Assembly (NCBI GenBank): GCA_016842065.1
Contig: JAEPDS010000015.1
Location: 1-64,000 of the forward strand
DNA length: 64,000 nt
From: Candidatus Thiodiazotropha sp. 'RUGA'
Lineage (GTDB): Bacteria; Pseudomonadota; Gammaproteobacteria; Chromatiales; Chromatiaceae
Direction of reading: 5' to 3'
The notes beneath the pieces are model-generated. The model worked only from the letters and a program-made list of their open reading frames with translations. It had not been told where the DNA came from and did no database searches. This document shows, piece after piece, positions 1 to 8,092 of the stretch. Each line of letters begins with the position of its first letter. Position 1 is the stretch's first letter. Both the position numbers and the translations under genes were made by a program.

Positions 1-2
1 TG

Positions 3-659
3 TTAGTCCTCACCTTGGTGCTGGCAAGCATCATTCAGCGTTATAACGACTTTGTTGAAGAGCGTAATCAGAAGGTACAGCGTATTCTCAACCGGGTAAC
101 TGAAATCGAGGCGCTGATCGGGCGCATGCCCGGATTGCCCATACCTGCTGAGGCGGAAACCCTGCTGCGCCGGGACATTCATGCCCGTTTACTGGCTCTG
201 CAGAAGATGCATCCAAAATATGAAGGCATCGGGCAGATGATCCAGACTGCGGAGCAGGCAATCGGTCAGGTCAAGCCTGAGAGTGAGGAGCGACTGCTCG
301 AAACAGCGCGACTGGAGCAGTTCTCCCGGCTGTCAAACGAGATCAGCTGGCTGTTGAAAGAGGACCGGCTGTTGACTCCGGTGAGCGACAGTGTGCGGGA
401 ACAGCTGACGACGAAACTGGAGTTCAGGCGGGTCGAAACCGCCTATCACCACCACATCCGACAGACTGAACGCTTGATAAAAGGCCAGCAGCTGCACCAG
501 GCTCAATGGTACTGCAGCCAGATGAAAACCCTGATTGAACCCTGGTCCCATGCCAATAAACAGGCGGCAGGCTGGTATCAGGAAGTGCTCAAGGTCTGTA
601 AAAAAGTCTCAAGCGGATTGAAAGGTGAGGCTCAGTCGAAGGGTTCTTCTTCGAGTTGA
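3..659 (+). CDS. Hypothetical membrane-anchored coiled-coil protein, 5' partial
   Basis: The reading frame is open to the left edge of the window, so the true start lies outside; an internal TTG at 15 is the first visible start-like codon. The first visible residues (LVLTLVLASII) look like the end of a membrane helix. The rest is a polar, mostly helical region of about 200 residues rich in Glu, Gln, Arg and Leu, suggesting a single-pass protein with a soluble coiled-coil domain. It ends in a Ser-rich tail (KGSSSS). Its 3' end overlaps the convergent yacG gene by 28 bp. No family is recognised, and no catalytic motif or cysteine cluster is visible. Confidence 0.6.
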   Translation, partial: LVLTLVLASIIQRYNDFVEERNQKVQRILNRVTEIEALIGRMPGLPIPAEAETLLRRDIHARLLALQKMHPKYEGIGQMIQTAEQAIGQVKPESEERLLETARLEQFSRLSNEISWLLKEDRLLTPVSDSVREQLTTKLEFRRVETAYHHHIRQTERLIKGQQLHQAQWYCSQMKTLIEPWSHANKQAAGWYQEVLKVCKKVSSGLKGEAQSKGSSSS

Positions 660-823
660 CCGTTAAGGGGCTCTGAGATTCGGTGGTTCTCATCCAGCCA
701 GTCCCCCAGATCAATCAGCCGGCAGCGTTCACTGCAGAAGGGTTTCCACTTCGAGTTCTGTTGCCAGAGAACCGACTTTCCGCAGTTCGGGCAGGGGACT
801 GTAGTCGGGGCGGTTTTTTCCAT
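632..823 (-). CDS. yacG: DNA gyrase inhibitor YacG
   Basis: A 63-residue protein with the YacG zinc ribbon: CPNCGK near residues 11-16 and CSERCRLIDLGDW near residues 30-42, giving the four Cys ligands (C-x2-C, C-x3-C). YacG binds the GyrB C-terminal domain and inhibits DNA gyrase in E. coli. The length is normal for the family and the tail is acidic, as usual. It directly follows zapD on the same strand (the start shares a base with the zapD stop), which is the conserved zapD-yacG order of gammaproteobacteria. The usual upstream partners coaE and pilD are absent here. Confidence 0.93.
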   Translation of the reverse strand: MEKTAPTTVPCPNCGKSVLWQQNSKWKPFCSERCRLIDLGDWLDENHRISEPLNGQLEEEPFD

Positions 824-1590
824 CAGAAGATACAGGTGGTCAGTTGAAAAGGGATGTCCTGTTTGGATTGGGTCGGTTTTCCCGTGTCTATGGACTCCAG
901 AAAGCGGATGCTGAAGCGGTGCTTGTTGCCGCTGATCTCGGTGAAGACATTGGTGTGTCGTGGCAGGCTGACCCGTACCAGCTGGGCCGGTGACGAGGGC
1001 TCCAGGGTTTTCTGGAAGAAGCCCTGATGGGCCATCTCCTCGCTGGGCAGGTTGCTGCCGCGAACCAGATTGAGCAGCAGAACAACCGCCTCCCGCACCG
1101 GATGCAGTTCATGCATCCATTCACTCATTTGATCCTGACGTACTTCATGGGGCTGGTTGAGCCAGCGATGATATTGGGGCAGATCAAAATTACAGCCTCC
1201 TCCGGGGATGCTGCTGCGTTGCATGATGGAGGTCAGAAACTCATTGTTGCGCAGATTGCGGGCGATCTGTCCATCCATGCGGTAGACCTGATGGATCGCC
1301 TGCTCCAGATCGTCCAGCACCAGCCCCAGGGCCTCCATGTTGACACCGGGCTGTTGACGCACCCTCTCAAGATTGCTGACATGACGCTCCAGCTCCTTGA
1401 GGATCTCAGTTTTGAGGTCGGAGCGACCGAATACGCTCATGATGCTCAGCAAGCCCTCAATCGCAGCCCGGTTGCTCCAGATGTCGGCCAGCGGACGAAA
1501 GTGGTCGACCTGCATGAACAGGTGCTCCAATCGAAGAAAGGTACGGATCCTTTCATTCAGAGGATGTTCGTAGTGAATCTGATCTGTCAC
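823..1590 (-). CDS. zapD: Cell division protein ZapD
   Basis: A 255-residue protein of the ZapD (YacF, DUF1342) family. The N-terminus (YEHPLNERIRTFLRLEHLF) and the internal stretch with GGGCNFDLPQYHRWL are typical of the family. ZapD cross-links FtsZ protofilaments and stabilises the Z-ring in the cytoplasm. The length is normal. It is translationally coupled to yacG (one-base overlap). No gene lies upstream on the same strand for several hundred bases, so the promoter should fall within about 1600-1700. Confidence 0.93.
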   Translation of the reverse strand: MTDQIHYEHPLNERIRTFLRLEHLFMQVDHFRPLADIWSNRAAIEGLLSIMSVFGRSDLKTEILKELERHVSNLERVRQQPGVNMEALGLVLDDLEQAIHQVYRMDGQIARNLRNNEFLTSIMQRSSIPGGGCNFDLPQYHRWLNQPHEVRQDQMSEWMHELHPVREAVVLLLNLVRGSNLPSEEMAHQGFFQKTLEPSSPAQLVRVSLPRHTNVFTEISGNKHRFSIRFLESIDTGKPTQSKQDIPFQLTTCIF

Positions 1591-1774
1591 GAGATTTAGT
1601 TCAACCCGTCAGGCGGAGTAGATAGCGGCCTATTATGTCAGGGCTCGGACCTGACTGCTAACACGATGGTTGTGGTAATGGGTGCAGCGGTTATCATTTT
1701 GTCAAAATCTCCCCAGCTCCAGATGTTGAACACCCCAGATTGTATGAGACGGCGCACTCGTCTATCAAAGGTTT

Positions 1775-1799
1775 TTTGGTGGGGCAGGGCCCCACCAAA
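1775..1799. repeat. REP-like palindrome, GGGGC/GCCCC type
   Basis: Perfect inverted repeat: TTTGGTGGGGC at 1775-1785, loop AGG, and GCCCCACCAAA at 1789-1799. The same core recurs at 7934-7992 and 24418-24436, and a related GCGGC/GCCGC form occurs three times at 48515-48610. It has no T-tract on either strand, so a simple intrinsic terminator is unlikely. Confidence 0.75.
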
Positions 1800-1836
1800 T
1801 AGTCTGCACCATTCGGGACGGGCTCTTTTTTTTGTG

Positions 1837-1950
1837 CCCAGCGGCGTTATCACTCGCTCACGGTGACTGGCTACACCACACTTACCCTGCCTTGCTGAGG
1901 ACAAAAACAGTCCCAGCAGGGCGTATTGGTTTCGTGTTGACAGCTCTTAG
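1837..1950 (+). repeat. Dispersed non-coding repeat ending in GTGTTGACAG
   Basis: The left part (GCCCAGCGGCGTTATC, 1837-1852) reappears inverted at about 21455-21472. The right part (GCGTATTGG..GTGTTGACAG, 1921-1945) reappears at 4600, 7875, 21613 and 28487. The region between these matches is only loosely similar to the 21527-21642 copy. There is no open reading frame of note. It looks like a degenerate miniature repeat. Confidence 0.55.
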
Positions 1951-2271
1951 TATGCGGCAATCGTCTAGCTTCGTACACCCGGGCCGAAACTGAGACTGTC
2001 CAGAAAGTGTTTCTCATACCGAACAGATAACCGGCAGCTGCTGAGGTTTGTTATCGCCATTCTGTTGCTGCTTCCGCTTGTTGATTCCATCCATGCTTTT
2101 AGTTTTAGCCGTTTTTTTGTTGATCGCCAGATCAACGTCATGGGTTGGCCAAATTGGTGTTTTCAGACCGGCGGTTTTCGCTTGTTACACTGTGTTACAG
2201 TCGAATACCCAGCGTAACACCCTTTCTGCTGTGGGCATGCTATGGTCAGGAGTGTCAATGGGAGAGGATTG

Positions 2272-3003
2272 ATGAATGATGGGAACATGACTGCCGGACC
2301 TCCCAGGGTGCTGCTGGTGGAAGATGATATACAGCTTGCCGGATTGGTACAGGAGTATCTGCAGCGTTATGAGTTCGAAGTGCATCTGGAGCATCGCGGT
2401 GACCGGGCGAATGAACGGGTAAGTTCACTCAAGCCGGATATCCTGGTGCTGGATCTGAACCTGCCCGGTAAGGATGGTTTGGAGATCTGTCGTGAGATCC
2501 GATCCGACTTCGGCGGCCCGATCGCGATGTTTACCGCACGGGATGAGGATGTGGATGAGGTTGTGGGTCTCGAGCTGGGGGCGGACGACTATCTCACCAA
2601 ACCGGTGGAACCCCGGGTTCTGCTGGCTCGTCTGCGTTCCCTGTTACGACGCTATCGTGCGATTGGTTCCACTGCGCCGGATGCCCAGGGGGATCAGCTC
2701 GCTTTCGGCAAGTTGCAGATCGATGCACGAGGCAGAACCCTGTCGCTGAATGGCGAGACCATCGAGCTATCCACCGGTGAGTTCGATCTGCTCTGGCTGC
2801 TGGCCTCTACGGCGGGTCAGGTGGTGGATCGGGACAAAGCCTTGAAGACACTGCGTGGCTTTGCCTATGACGGCCTCGACCGGTCGGTGGATATCGGTAT
2901 CTCGAGGTTGAGAAGAAAGCTCAACGACAACGCCCATCGGCCCTTTCGCATCAAGACGGTGCGTGGGCGGGGTTATCTGTTTGTGCCGGACGCCTGGGAC
3001 TGA
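2272..3003 (+). CDS. rstA: Response regulator, OmpR/PhoB family, RstA-like
   Basis: 243 residues from ATG 2272, chosen because GGAGAGG lies 5 bases upstream; an in-frame ATG at 2242 is possible but has a poorer ribosome site. The N-terminal receiver domain carries the acidic pair in LLVEDD and the phosphoacceptor Asp61 in VLDLNLPGKDG. The stretch GADDYLTKPVEPRVLLARL is typical of RstA. The C-terminal winged helix (about 140-240) ends in KTVRGRGYLFVP. It would bind DNA after phosphorylation by the adjacent kinase, whose gene starts 2 bp after this stop. The symbol reflects closest resemblance; the signal is unknown. Confidence 0.85.
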   Translation: MNDGNMTAGPPRVLLVEDDIQLAGLVQEYLQRYEFEVHLEHRGDRANERVSSLKPDILVLDLNLPGKDGLEICREIRSDFGGPIAMFTARDEDVDEVVGLELGADDYLTKPVEPRVLLARLRSLLRRYRAIGSTAPDAQGDQLAFGKLQIDARGRTLSLNGETIELSTGEFDLLWLLASTAGQVVDRDKALKTLRGFAYDGLDRSVDIGISRLRRKLNDNAHRPFRIKTVRGRGYLFVPDAWD

Positions 3004-3005
3004 GC

Positions 3006-4592
3006 ATGGCGCGCCTGTTCATTACACTCTACGGCATTCTGTTCATTACCGGCGCACTGTTTGTGCTGGGCATCGTCTGGTTACCGGAAATGGCGCTGAA
3101 AGGCACCATTCGGGACTATTACGAGCGCTCGATGTTCGGTGTGTTCGGTCTGGTCGAGGATCGCCTGTTGAGCCAGCCGCAGAGTGAGTGGCCGCAGACC
3201 GTGAAAGAGTTGAAAGCCAATTTCAAAAGCGGTCTGGCGTTGATGGAGCATGATCAGTTACCACTCAACGATGATGAGCTCTCCTCGCTGGCGCTGGGAA
3301 AGTTCGTTTTTACCGACGATGACAATCTGACCCGCTTCTACAAACAGATACCCGGCTCGGATCGCTATCTGATGCTGGCCCTGGGCAAGAGCCGGGAACA
3401 GCGGGAGGTTGAGGAGGTTGAAGGCATTGTTCAGCTGATCGGTGAACTGTTTCTGGATCGGCAGAGGGAGGAGTGGCCGCAGATACTGCAGACCCTGGGG
3501 AAGCGATTCAAAATGCCCTTGAAACTGCTGCCCCTGGATGACCCCTCGCTGCCGGCGGATCGCCTCGCTGATATCGAGGCGGGGAAAGTTGTGGTACTTG
3601 GCTATGAGGAGAGCCGGGATACCTATTATGCAAGAGTGCATGACTCCGATCTGGTGTTCCGTGCTGGTCCTTATGAAGCACCGTTTGTGTTGCGCAACTT
3701 CAATACCATTCTGTTGATCCTGTTTGCCCTGCTGGTTGCCCTGGCGGTCTATCTCTGGGTTCGTCCCGTATGGCGGGAGTTGAGTCGATTCGACCAGGGT
3801 GTGACGCGACTGGGGGCCGGCGATCTGAACACCCGCCTGATCGTCAGTAACGGCGCTGCATTGAAACCGCTGGCAGAGACGTTCAATGGCATGGCCCGGC
3901 GGATTCAGAAGTTGATTCAATCCCATCGGGATTTGACCGGTGCCGTCTCCCACGAGCTGCGTACGCCGATTGCCCGGCTGCGCTTTCGCATCGATATGCT
4001 GGAAGATCCGCTGGGTGAAGAGGACAGAGAACGGCACATCACGGCGATGCGCAAAGATATCCTGGAACTGGAAGAGTTGGTCAGTGAATCCCTGAGTTAT
4101 TCACGGCTCGACCGGGAGCGCCCGGAACTGGTGATGGATACCGTCTATTTGCAGGATTGGTTGGAGGCGCTACTGATCGAGACCGAGGATGACTATGACG
4201 GGATCAAACCTGAACTGGTCACTGATGCGATCAACACGCATTTACAGGTCAGTGTTGATTCCAAGTTGATGGGTCGGGCCGTCAAGAATCTTCTCAGAAA
4301 CGGACAGCGTCATGCCCGACAGCGTCTGATTGTATCAGCCGACTGTCAACAGGGGCAGGCGATCATTGTAGTTGAGGATGATGGCAGTGGTGTGCCTGAA
4401 AAAGAGCGCCAGCGTATCTTTGAGCCCTTTGCACGACTCGATACGGCGCGTGATCGGGAGTCAGGTGGTGTGGGATTGGGATTGGCCATCGTGCAGCAGA
4501 TTGCCCGCTGGCATGGTGGACAGGCCTGGGTCGAAGACGCGGCCGCCGGTGGTGCCCGTTTTATGATCAGCTGGCCGCTATCCCAGGATTGA
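3006..4592 (+). CDS. rstB: Sensor histidine kinase, RstB-like
   Basis: 528 residues. An N-terminal membrane helix (about 4-24) and a second helix (about 236-256) enclose a periplasmic domain of roughly 200 residues. A HAMP domain follows, then the H-box SHELRTPIARLRFR with His316. The ATPase domain has the N-box (NLLRNGQRHA), the G1 box (EDDGSGVP), FEPFARLD and GGVGLGLAIV. It would autophosphorylate His316 and transfer the phosphate to Asp61 of the upstream regulator. The periplasmic part is longer than in E. coli RstB by my recollection, so the stimulus need not be the same. Confidence 0.85.
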   Translation: MARLFITLYGILFITGALFVLGIVWLPEMALKGTIRDYYERSMFGVFGLVEDRLLSQPQSEWPQTVKELKANFKSGLALMEHDQLPLNDDELSSLALGKFVFTDDDNLTRFYKQIPGSDRYLMLALGKSREQREVEEVEGIVQLIGELFLDRQREEWPQILQTLGKRFKMPLKLLPLDDPSLPADRLADIEAGKVVVLGYEESRDTYYARVHDSDLVFRAGPYEAPFVLRNFNTILLILFALLVALAVYLWVRPVWRELSRFDQGVTRLGAGDLNTRLIVSNGAALKPLAETFNGMARRIQKLIQSHRDLTGAVSHELRTPIARLRFRIDMLEDPLGEEDRERHITAMRKDILELEELVSESLSYSRLDRERPELVMDTVYLQDWLEALLIETEDDYDGIKPELVTDAINTHLQVSVDSKLMGRAVKNLLRNGQRHARQRLIVSADCQQGQAIIVVEDDGSGVPEKERQRIFEPFARLDTARDRESGGVGLGLAIVQQIARWHGGQAWVEDAAAGGARFMISWPLSQD

Positions 4593-4599
4593 GCCTGGG

Positions 4600-4629
4600 G
4601 CCGATTGGATTCGTGTTAACAGGCCCTGG
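4600..4629 (+). repeat. Dispersed repeat copy (ATTGGATTCGTGTTAACAGG)
   Basis: A copy of the short repeat family with the pattern GATTGGATT-N-GTGTTAACAGGCCCT. It lies immediately after the rstB-like stop codon. Other copies are at 1921, 7875, 21613 and 28487. The GTTAAC core is itself palindromic. Confidence 0.55.
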
Positions 4630-4716
4630 AACCTGAAAACACAGACCCGACTCGCGCCGGGCCTGCGTGTGGTGGTTGACGTTGAGCAGAGAGGTCGTCG
4701 ATGTGATCAGTCTCCG

Positions 4717-6648
4717 TCAGTACTGCCCCAGCCCCATCTCGATGTAACCGGTGGGACAGACCTCTTTACAGATATGGCAACCGACACACTTGGCATAGTC
4801 GGTCTCCACATAGCGTCCCATGACGCGCTGATCCTTTTTCACCCGGGTGACCGCATCCTGAGGACAGTAGATGACGCAGTTGTCACACTCGAAGCAGAAA
4901 CCGCAGCTCATGCAGCGTTTGGCTTCGCTGATCGCTGACTCCTGGGTAAGGCCATTAAAGCGCTCGATCATACTGCCCAACACGTTGGAGACGTTGATAT
5001 CCATCTCATCCCGGGCATTGACCGTCTCATAGTCGAAGTGACCGGTGTAGAGGGATTTGCTATTGATCACGTCTGCTTCGGCCCGGTTCTCAAAATTGTG
5101 TACAGACCATTTGGCACTGCTGGTGCCCCAGGTCGAGCCATGCCTGTACTCATCCGGCGACAGGGATTTTTCATCCAGCTCCTGCAGCAGGTTGAAGTGA
5201 TGACCTTCCACTTTGGGGCGGTCATCAAGCGACTGACCGCTGAGATATTTGTCGATTCCCTGGACGGCCACCGAGGCCTGCCCAATCGCGGTGGTCAGCA
5301 GGTGGGGATCGATGGCGTCACCGGCGACGAAGTGACCCTGTTGGCCTTTCACCTGCATGCTTCGATCCGCATCGATCTGATTCCACTGGTTGGCGATCCC
5401 GTCGATGCCGTCGTAGTCACCGGTCTGTCCGGTGGCGGCGACGATCAGGGCGCACTCGATCTCGAAGGGTTCTCCATTGGCTGCCATTTTGCCGCTCGAC
5501 CAATCCACCGGTTGGACCTTCAGAGCAGAGGCACGGCCCTGCTCATCCAGCACCACCTCAAGGGGAGCCAGACTGTCGTGGATCTCCACACCTTCAGTGA
5601 TACAGGCCTCCAGTTCATGCTTGGTACAGGGAGCCTTTTCGATCGGGCGACGGTAGACCAGCCAGCAGTCGGAGTCGGTGCGCAACGCTGCCCGATCTTC
5701 CCGCTGGGAACCCGATCCATCAAACACCGCCTCCGGGCGTTCGGGTTGGTCGAGTTCGGCCACCTCTCCAATGCGTTTCGCAACCGCCGCCACGTCCATG
5801 GCGGTATCACCACCGCCGATCACCAGGATGCGACCATCGAGGTATTTCAGAGAACCATCGTTGAAGGACCTGAGGAAGGTCATGCCATCGACGCAGTTGG
5901 GGGCCTCGCCACCTTCGACACGCAGTGGTTTGCCGATGATCGTGCCAACGCTCCAGAAGATGGCGTCGTAGTCGCGCTCCAGGGTTTCGACTCTTACGTT
6001 GTCACCTACCCGTGTGTTGAGTTGCACATCGATGCCACCCAGGTCGAGGATGCGCTGGATCTCATATTCCAGTACATCTCGCGGAATACGGTAGCCGGGA
6101 ATGCCGAATACCATCTGTCCTCCCAGCGCATCATGAGCTTCATAGATGGTTGAGTTGTGGCCCAGACGGCGTAGGAAAAGAGCGGCGGCCAATCCGGCAG
6201 GGCCTCCTCCGATGATGGCCACCCGCTTACCCGAATCCGTCTCCGGTTTGTCGAAAGCGAGATTGTTTTCCCGTGCCCAGTCGCCTATGTACTGCTCGAT
6301 GGAGTTGATGCCGACAAAGCCGTCAAGCGTGTTGCGGTTACAGCCACTCTGGCAGGGGGCGGGGCATACCCGACCCATGATTGAGGGAAAGGGGTTGGCC
6401 AGGGTCATGCGCTCGAAAGCGTATTGCTGCCAGGGCTTGTCTGTCTGTGGCTTGTCCAGGCCGCGTACGATCGACAGCCAGCCACGAATGTCATGACCGG
6501 ACGGGCAGGCGTTCTGACAGGGTGGGGTGCGCTGGATATAGGTCGGGCAGAGGTAGGACTCGCCTTGATTGATCACATCGCTGTTCCAGTCGTAGTGTTC
6601 GTTGTCGCCGTCGTTATAACGTCGATAAGTTGGATCGGTGTCACTCAT
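4717..6648 (-). CDS. DsrL/GltD-like NAD(P)H iron-sulfur flavoprotein
   Basis: 643 residues. The N-terminal part has the cysteine-rich helical domain of the GltD family (CPTYIQRTPPCQNACPSG, then CPAPCQSGCNR). Next come an FAD-binding Rossmann motif (IIGGGPAGLAAA, about 145) and an NAD(P)-binding motif (VIGGGDTAMDVA). A C-terminal ferredoxin domain carries two [4Fe-4S] motifs (CMSCGFCFECDNC..CP and CVGCHICKEVCPTG). This layout matches DsrL, the electron-transfer flavoprotein of the Dsr sulfur-oxidation pathway, and related GltD-like enzymes. It stands alone here: no dsrAB or gltB is adjacent, so partner and direction are unknown. It is convergent with the rstAB-like operon. Confidence 0.75.
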   Translation of the reverse strand: MSDTDPTYRRYNDGDNEHYDWNSDVINQGESYLCPTYIQRTPPCQNACPSGHDIRGWLSIVRGLDKPQTDKPWQQYAFERMTLANPFPSIMGRVCPAPCQSGCNRNTLDGFVGINSIEQYIGDWARENNLAFDKPETDSGKRVAIIGGGPAGLAAALFLRRLGHNSTIYEAHDALGGQMVFGIPGYRIPRDVLEYEIQRILDLGGIDVQLNTRVGDNVRVETLERDYDAIFWSVGTIIGKPLRVEGGEAPNCVDGMTFLRSFNDGSLKYLDGRILVIGGGDTAMDVAAVAKRIGEVAELDQPERPEAVFDGSGSQREDRAALRTDSDCWLVYRRPIEKAPCTKHELEACITEGVEIHDSLAPLEVVLDEQGRASALKVQPVDWSSGKMAANGEPFEIECALIVAATGQTGDYDGIDGIANQWNQIDADRSMQVKGQQGHFVAGDAIDPHLLTTAIGQASVAVQGIDKYLSGQSLDDRPKVEGHHFNLLQELDEKSLSPDEYRHGSTWGTSSAKWSVHNFENRAEADVINSKSLYTGHFDYETVNARDEMDINVSNVLGSMIERFNGLTQESAISEAKRCMSCGFCFECDNCVIYCPQDAVTRVKKDQRVMGRYVETDYAKCVGCHICKEVCPTGYIEMGLGQY

Positions 6649-7099
6649 TCGTTTATCACTCCATTACAAAGCAGTGTGACGCTCTGTTAGCACACTGAAG
6701 ATTTATAGACATGCCACTGGTTGGTCGTGCTTGGGTTCGGTGTTTTATGGATCTGATTCCGAACTGTTATTTTTGTTTTTGGTTCTAATTTGTATGTAAT
6801 AAATCTATCGGGTTTTCGCTGTTATGGGTTAGTGAACCAGTTGCCCTCTTCCAAGTAGATCAAAGCATTTTTAAGAGAGGCTTAAGTTTGATGTGGATTG
6901 GGTCACTATTGAGTCAATACAAGCTGAAAAATCGAACTCCGTCACAGCTTCATCGGTCATGATGCGGCTGAAAAATATCCGTGTTAAAAACATCAGGCAA
7001 GATGTTACCAGCGATGCGGGGATTTTGCCTGATGTTTTTTAGCTGGGATTGTCAGCTTCTCCGTGCACTCAATTTGAGATGATAGCTCAGTAGTGAGTA
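6649..7099. other. AT-rich intergenic region
   Basis: No coding sequence recognised. The left part should hold the promoter of the leftward flavoprotein gene. The right part holds a perfect 15-bp hairpin at 6986-7039. Confidence 0.55.
6986..7039 (-). terminator. Intrinsic terminator-like hairpin, possibly bidirectional
   Basis: Perfect 15-bp inverted repeat: AAAAACATCAGGCAA at 6986-7000 and TTGCCTGATGTTTTT at 7025-7039, with a 24-base loop. The A/T flanks give a T-tract on either strand. It lies 60 bp after the stop of the leftward acetyltransferase gene, which it most likely terminates. No gene ends into it on the plus strand. Confidence 0.7.
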
Positions 7100-7552
7100 T
7101 TATTTAAGTGACTTAAGGAAGCAGACAATCCTTTCGGTTTCGATGAAACCGAGCTTTTTATGCAGGGTGATGCTTGTCTGGTTGTGGCTCTCCGTATCGC
7201 TGGCGATCTCCTTGAAGCCTTGCCTGGCGGCCCAGGATTCCGCTTGCTGCATCAGCGCTTTGCCGTAGCCTTCGCCGCGATGTCCGGATTTGACGAACCA
7301 GCCTTCGATATAGGGTACCTGGGATGACCGGCTGCCTTCGGCAAAGTTACGGATGTTAAGCTCGATAAATCCAGCCAGCTCCCGGTCGGCGATCTCAACC
7401 ACAAAGGTCTCAACAATATCGATCGATTTGCCGGCAAAGTATTCAGCAAGCTCTATTGGGTGTTGATCCTGATCCTTAGGCCAGAGTTGGCTTCGCATAC
7501 TGATCCAGTCTGCTAAATCAGATGCTTCGACGGGGCGGATAATCATAAGCAT
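7100..7552 (-). CDS. GNAT acetyltransferase, aminoglycoside 6'-N-acetyltransferase-like
   Basis: 150 residues with one GNAT fold. The acetyl-CoA motif is HRGEGYGKALM (about 93-103). The flanking pattern EGWFV near residue 85, WAARQGFKEIASDTE and LHKKLGFIETERIVCFLK closely resembles the chromosomal AAC(6') family, in which EGxxV, ELASDT and LGFxETERVVxxxK are conserved. The length matches that family. Such enzymes acetylate the 6'-amino group of aminoglycosides, but many chromosomal members have unknown natural substrates. It is monocistronic, with a strong terminator downstream. The general GNAT call is secure; the drug substrate is an inference. Confidence 0.75.
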   Translation of the reverse strand: MLMIIRPVEASDLADWISMRSQLWPKDQDQHPIELAEYFAGKSIDIVETFVVEIADRELAGFIELNIRNFAEGSRSSQVPYIEGWFVKSGHRGEGYGKALMQQAESWAARQGFKEIASDTESHNQTSITLHKKLGFIETERIVCFLKSLK

Positions 7553-7874
7553 TGCTCGTTGTTTGCGTTTTCAAATCTAAAGAACATTCGACAAGAAATT
7601 TATTCTTAAGTCACTGCTGTTGCGTTGACTCAATATTAGCCAAGGAGAGGAGAAAAAGCCCCTCTCCCTTGATGGGAGAGGGGTTGGGGAGAGGGTGAAC
7701 GCGAAGCGTTCTATCTACCTGAATAAAGAAACTCATCGATCCTATATTTTTATCGCCTTGATTTCTTATAAAGACTGAGATGCTTTTTATCTCCCCCTCT
7801 CCCCCTCTCCCCCAGCCCCTCTCCCGCAAGGGGCGAGGGGAGCTACTCTTTTAGGCTGTTTTTGTGCCCAGCAG

Positions 7875-7904
7875 GCGTATTGGATTAGTTGTTAACAGTC
7901 CCTA
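7875..7904 (+). repeat. Dispersed repeat copy (GTATTGGATTAG..GTTAAC)
   Basis: Reads GCGTATTGGATTAG, then TTGTTAACAGTCCCTAG. It is preceded by TGTTTTTGTGCCCAGCAG, as in the 1837-1950 copy (CCCAGC before the repeat), which supports a longer shared unit. Confidence 0.55.
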
Positions 7905-7933
7905 GAGAAAGCATCTGAAATTAACCTGTCTAT

Positions 7934-7992
7934 GGGGCATGGCCCCGCCCTACTATTGATGTCAGAGCGTAGGGTGGGGCCATGCCCCACCA
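7934..7992. repeat. REP-like doublet with CCCTACTATTG..GTAGGG linker
   Basis: Two small palindromes (GGGGC-ATG-GCCCC at 7934-7946 and GGTGGGGC-CAT-GCCCCACC at 7973-7991) are joined by CCCTACTATTG...CGTAGGG. The two halves are themselves inverted copies, so the whole can fold into one long stem. The same linker occurs in the GCGGC-type doublet at 48555-48610. Confidence 0.75.
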
Positions 7993-8092
7993 AATGCGTT
8001 GAAATCAACTCGCTCGCATCATAAGCGATCAAAGTTGATGGTAAAGCAGTGTCTTAAGATAACTCCAAGTAGAGCTTGTACCCTCAGTCAAC

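Larger units (their letters stand above)
1591..2271. other. Gene-free region with repeats
   Basis: No convincing coding sequence. The short frames here have no family resemblance and run through palindromes. The region holds a perfect 11-bp-stem hairpin at 1775-1799 and a dispersed repeat at about 1837-1950. It should also contain the outward-facing promoters of zapD (leftward) and of the rstA-like gene (rightward). Confidence 0.6.
7553..8092. repeat. Repeat-rich intergenic region, CCCTCTCCC arms
   Basis: No gene. Two inverted arms rich in CCCTCTCCC/GGGAGAGGG lie at about 7650-7694 and 7788-7842 around an AT-rich centre; each arm also contains a small hairpin (CTCCCTTGATGGGAG in the left arm). 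Downstream are a copy of the GTTAACAGGCCCTAG repeat (7875-7904) and a doublet of GGGGC/GCCCC palindromes (7934-7992). Confidence 0.65.

Noticed and set aside
1638-1904. Leftward 88-codon frame after zapD
   Set aside because: It crosses a perfect palindrome and a dispersed repeat, with no protein family resemblance.
5038-6153. Long rightward open frame opposite the iron-sulfur flavoprotein gene
   Set aside because: The opposite strand has a complete, motif-rich protein; this frame has none.
7611-7829. Leftward 72-codon frame
   Set aside because: It runs through the CCCTCTCCC inverted repeat and encodes low-complexity Gly/Arg/Pro sequence.
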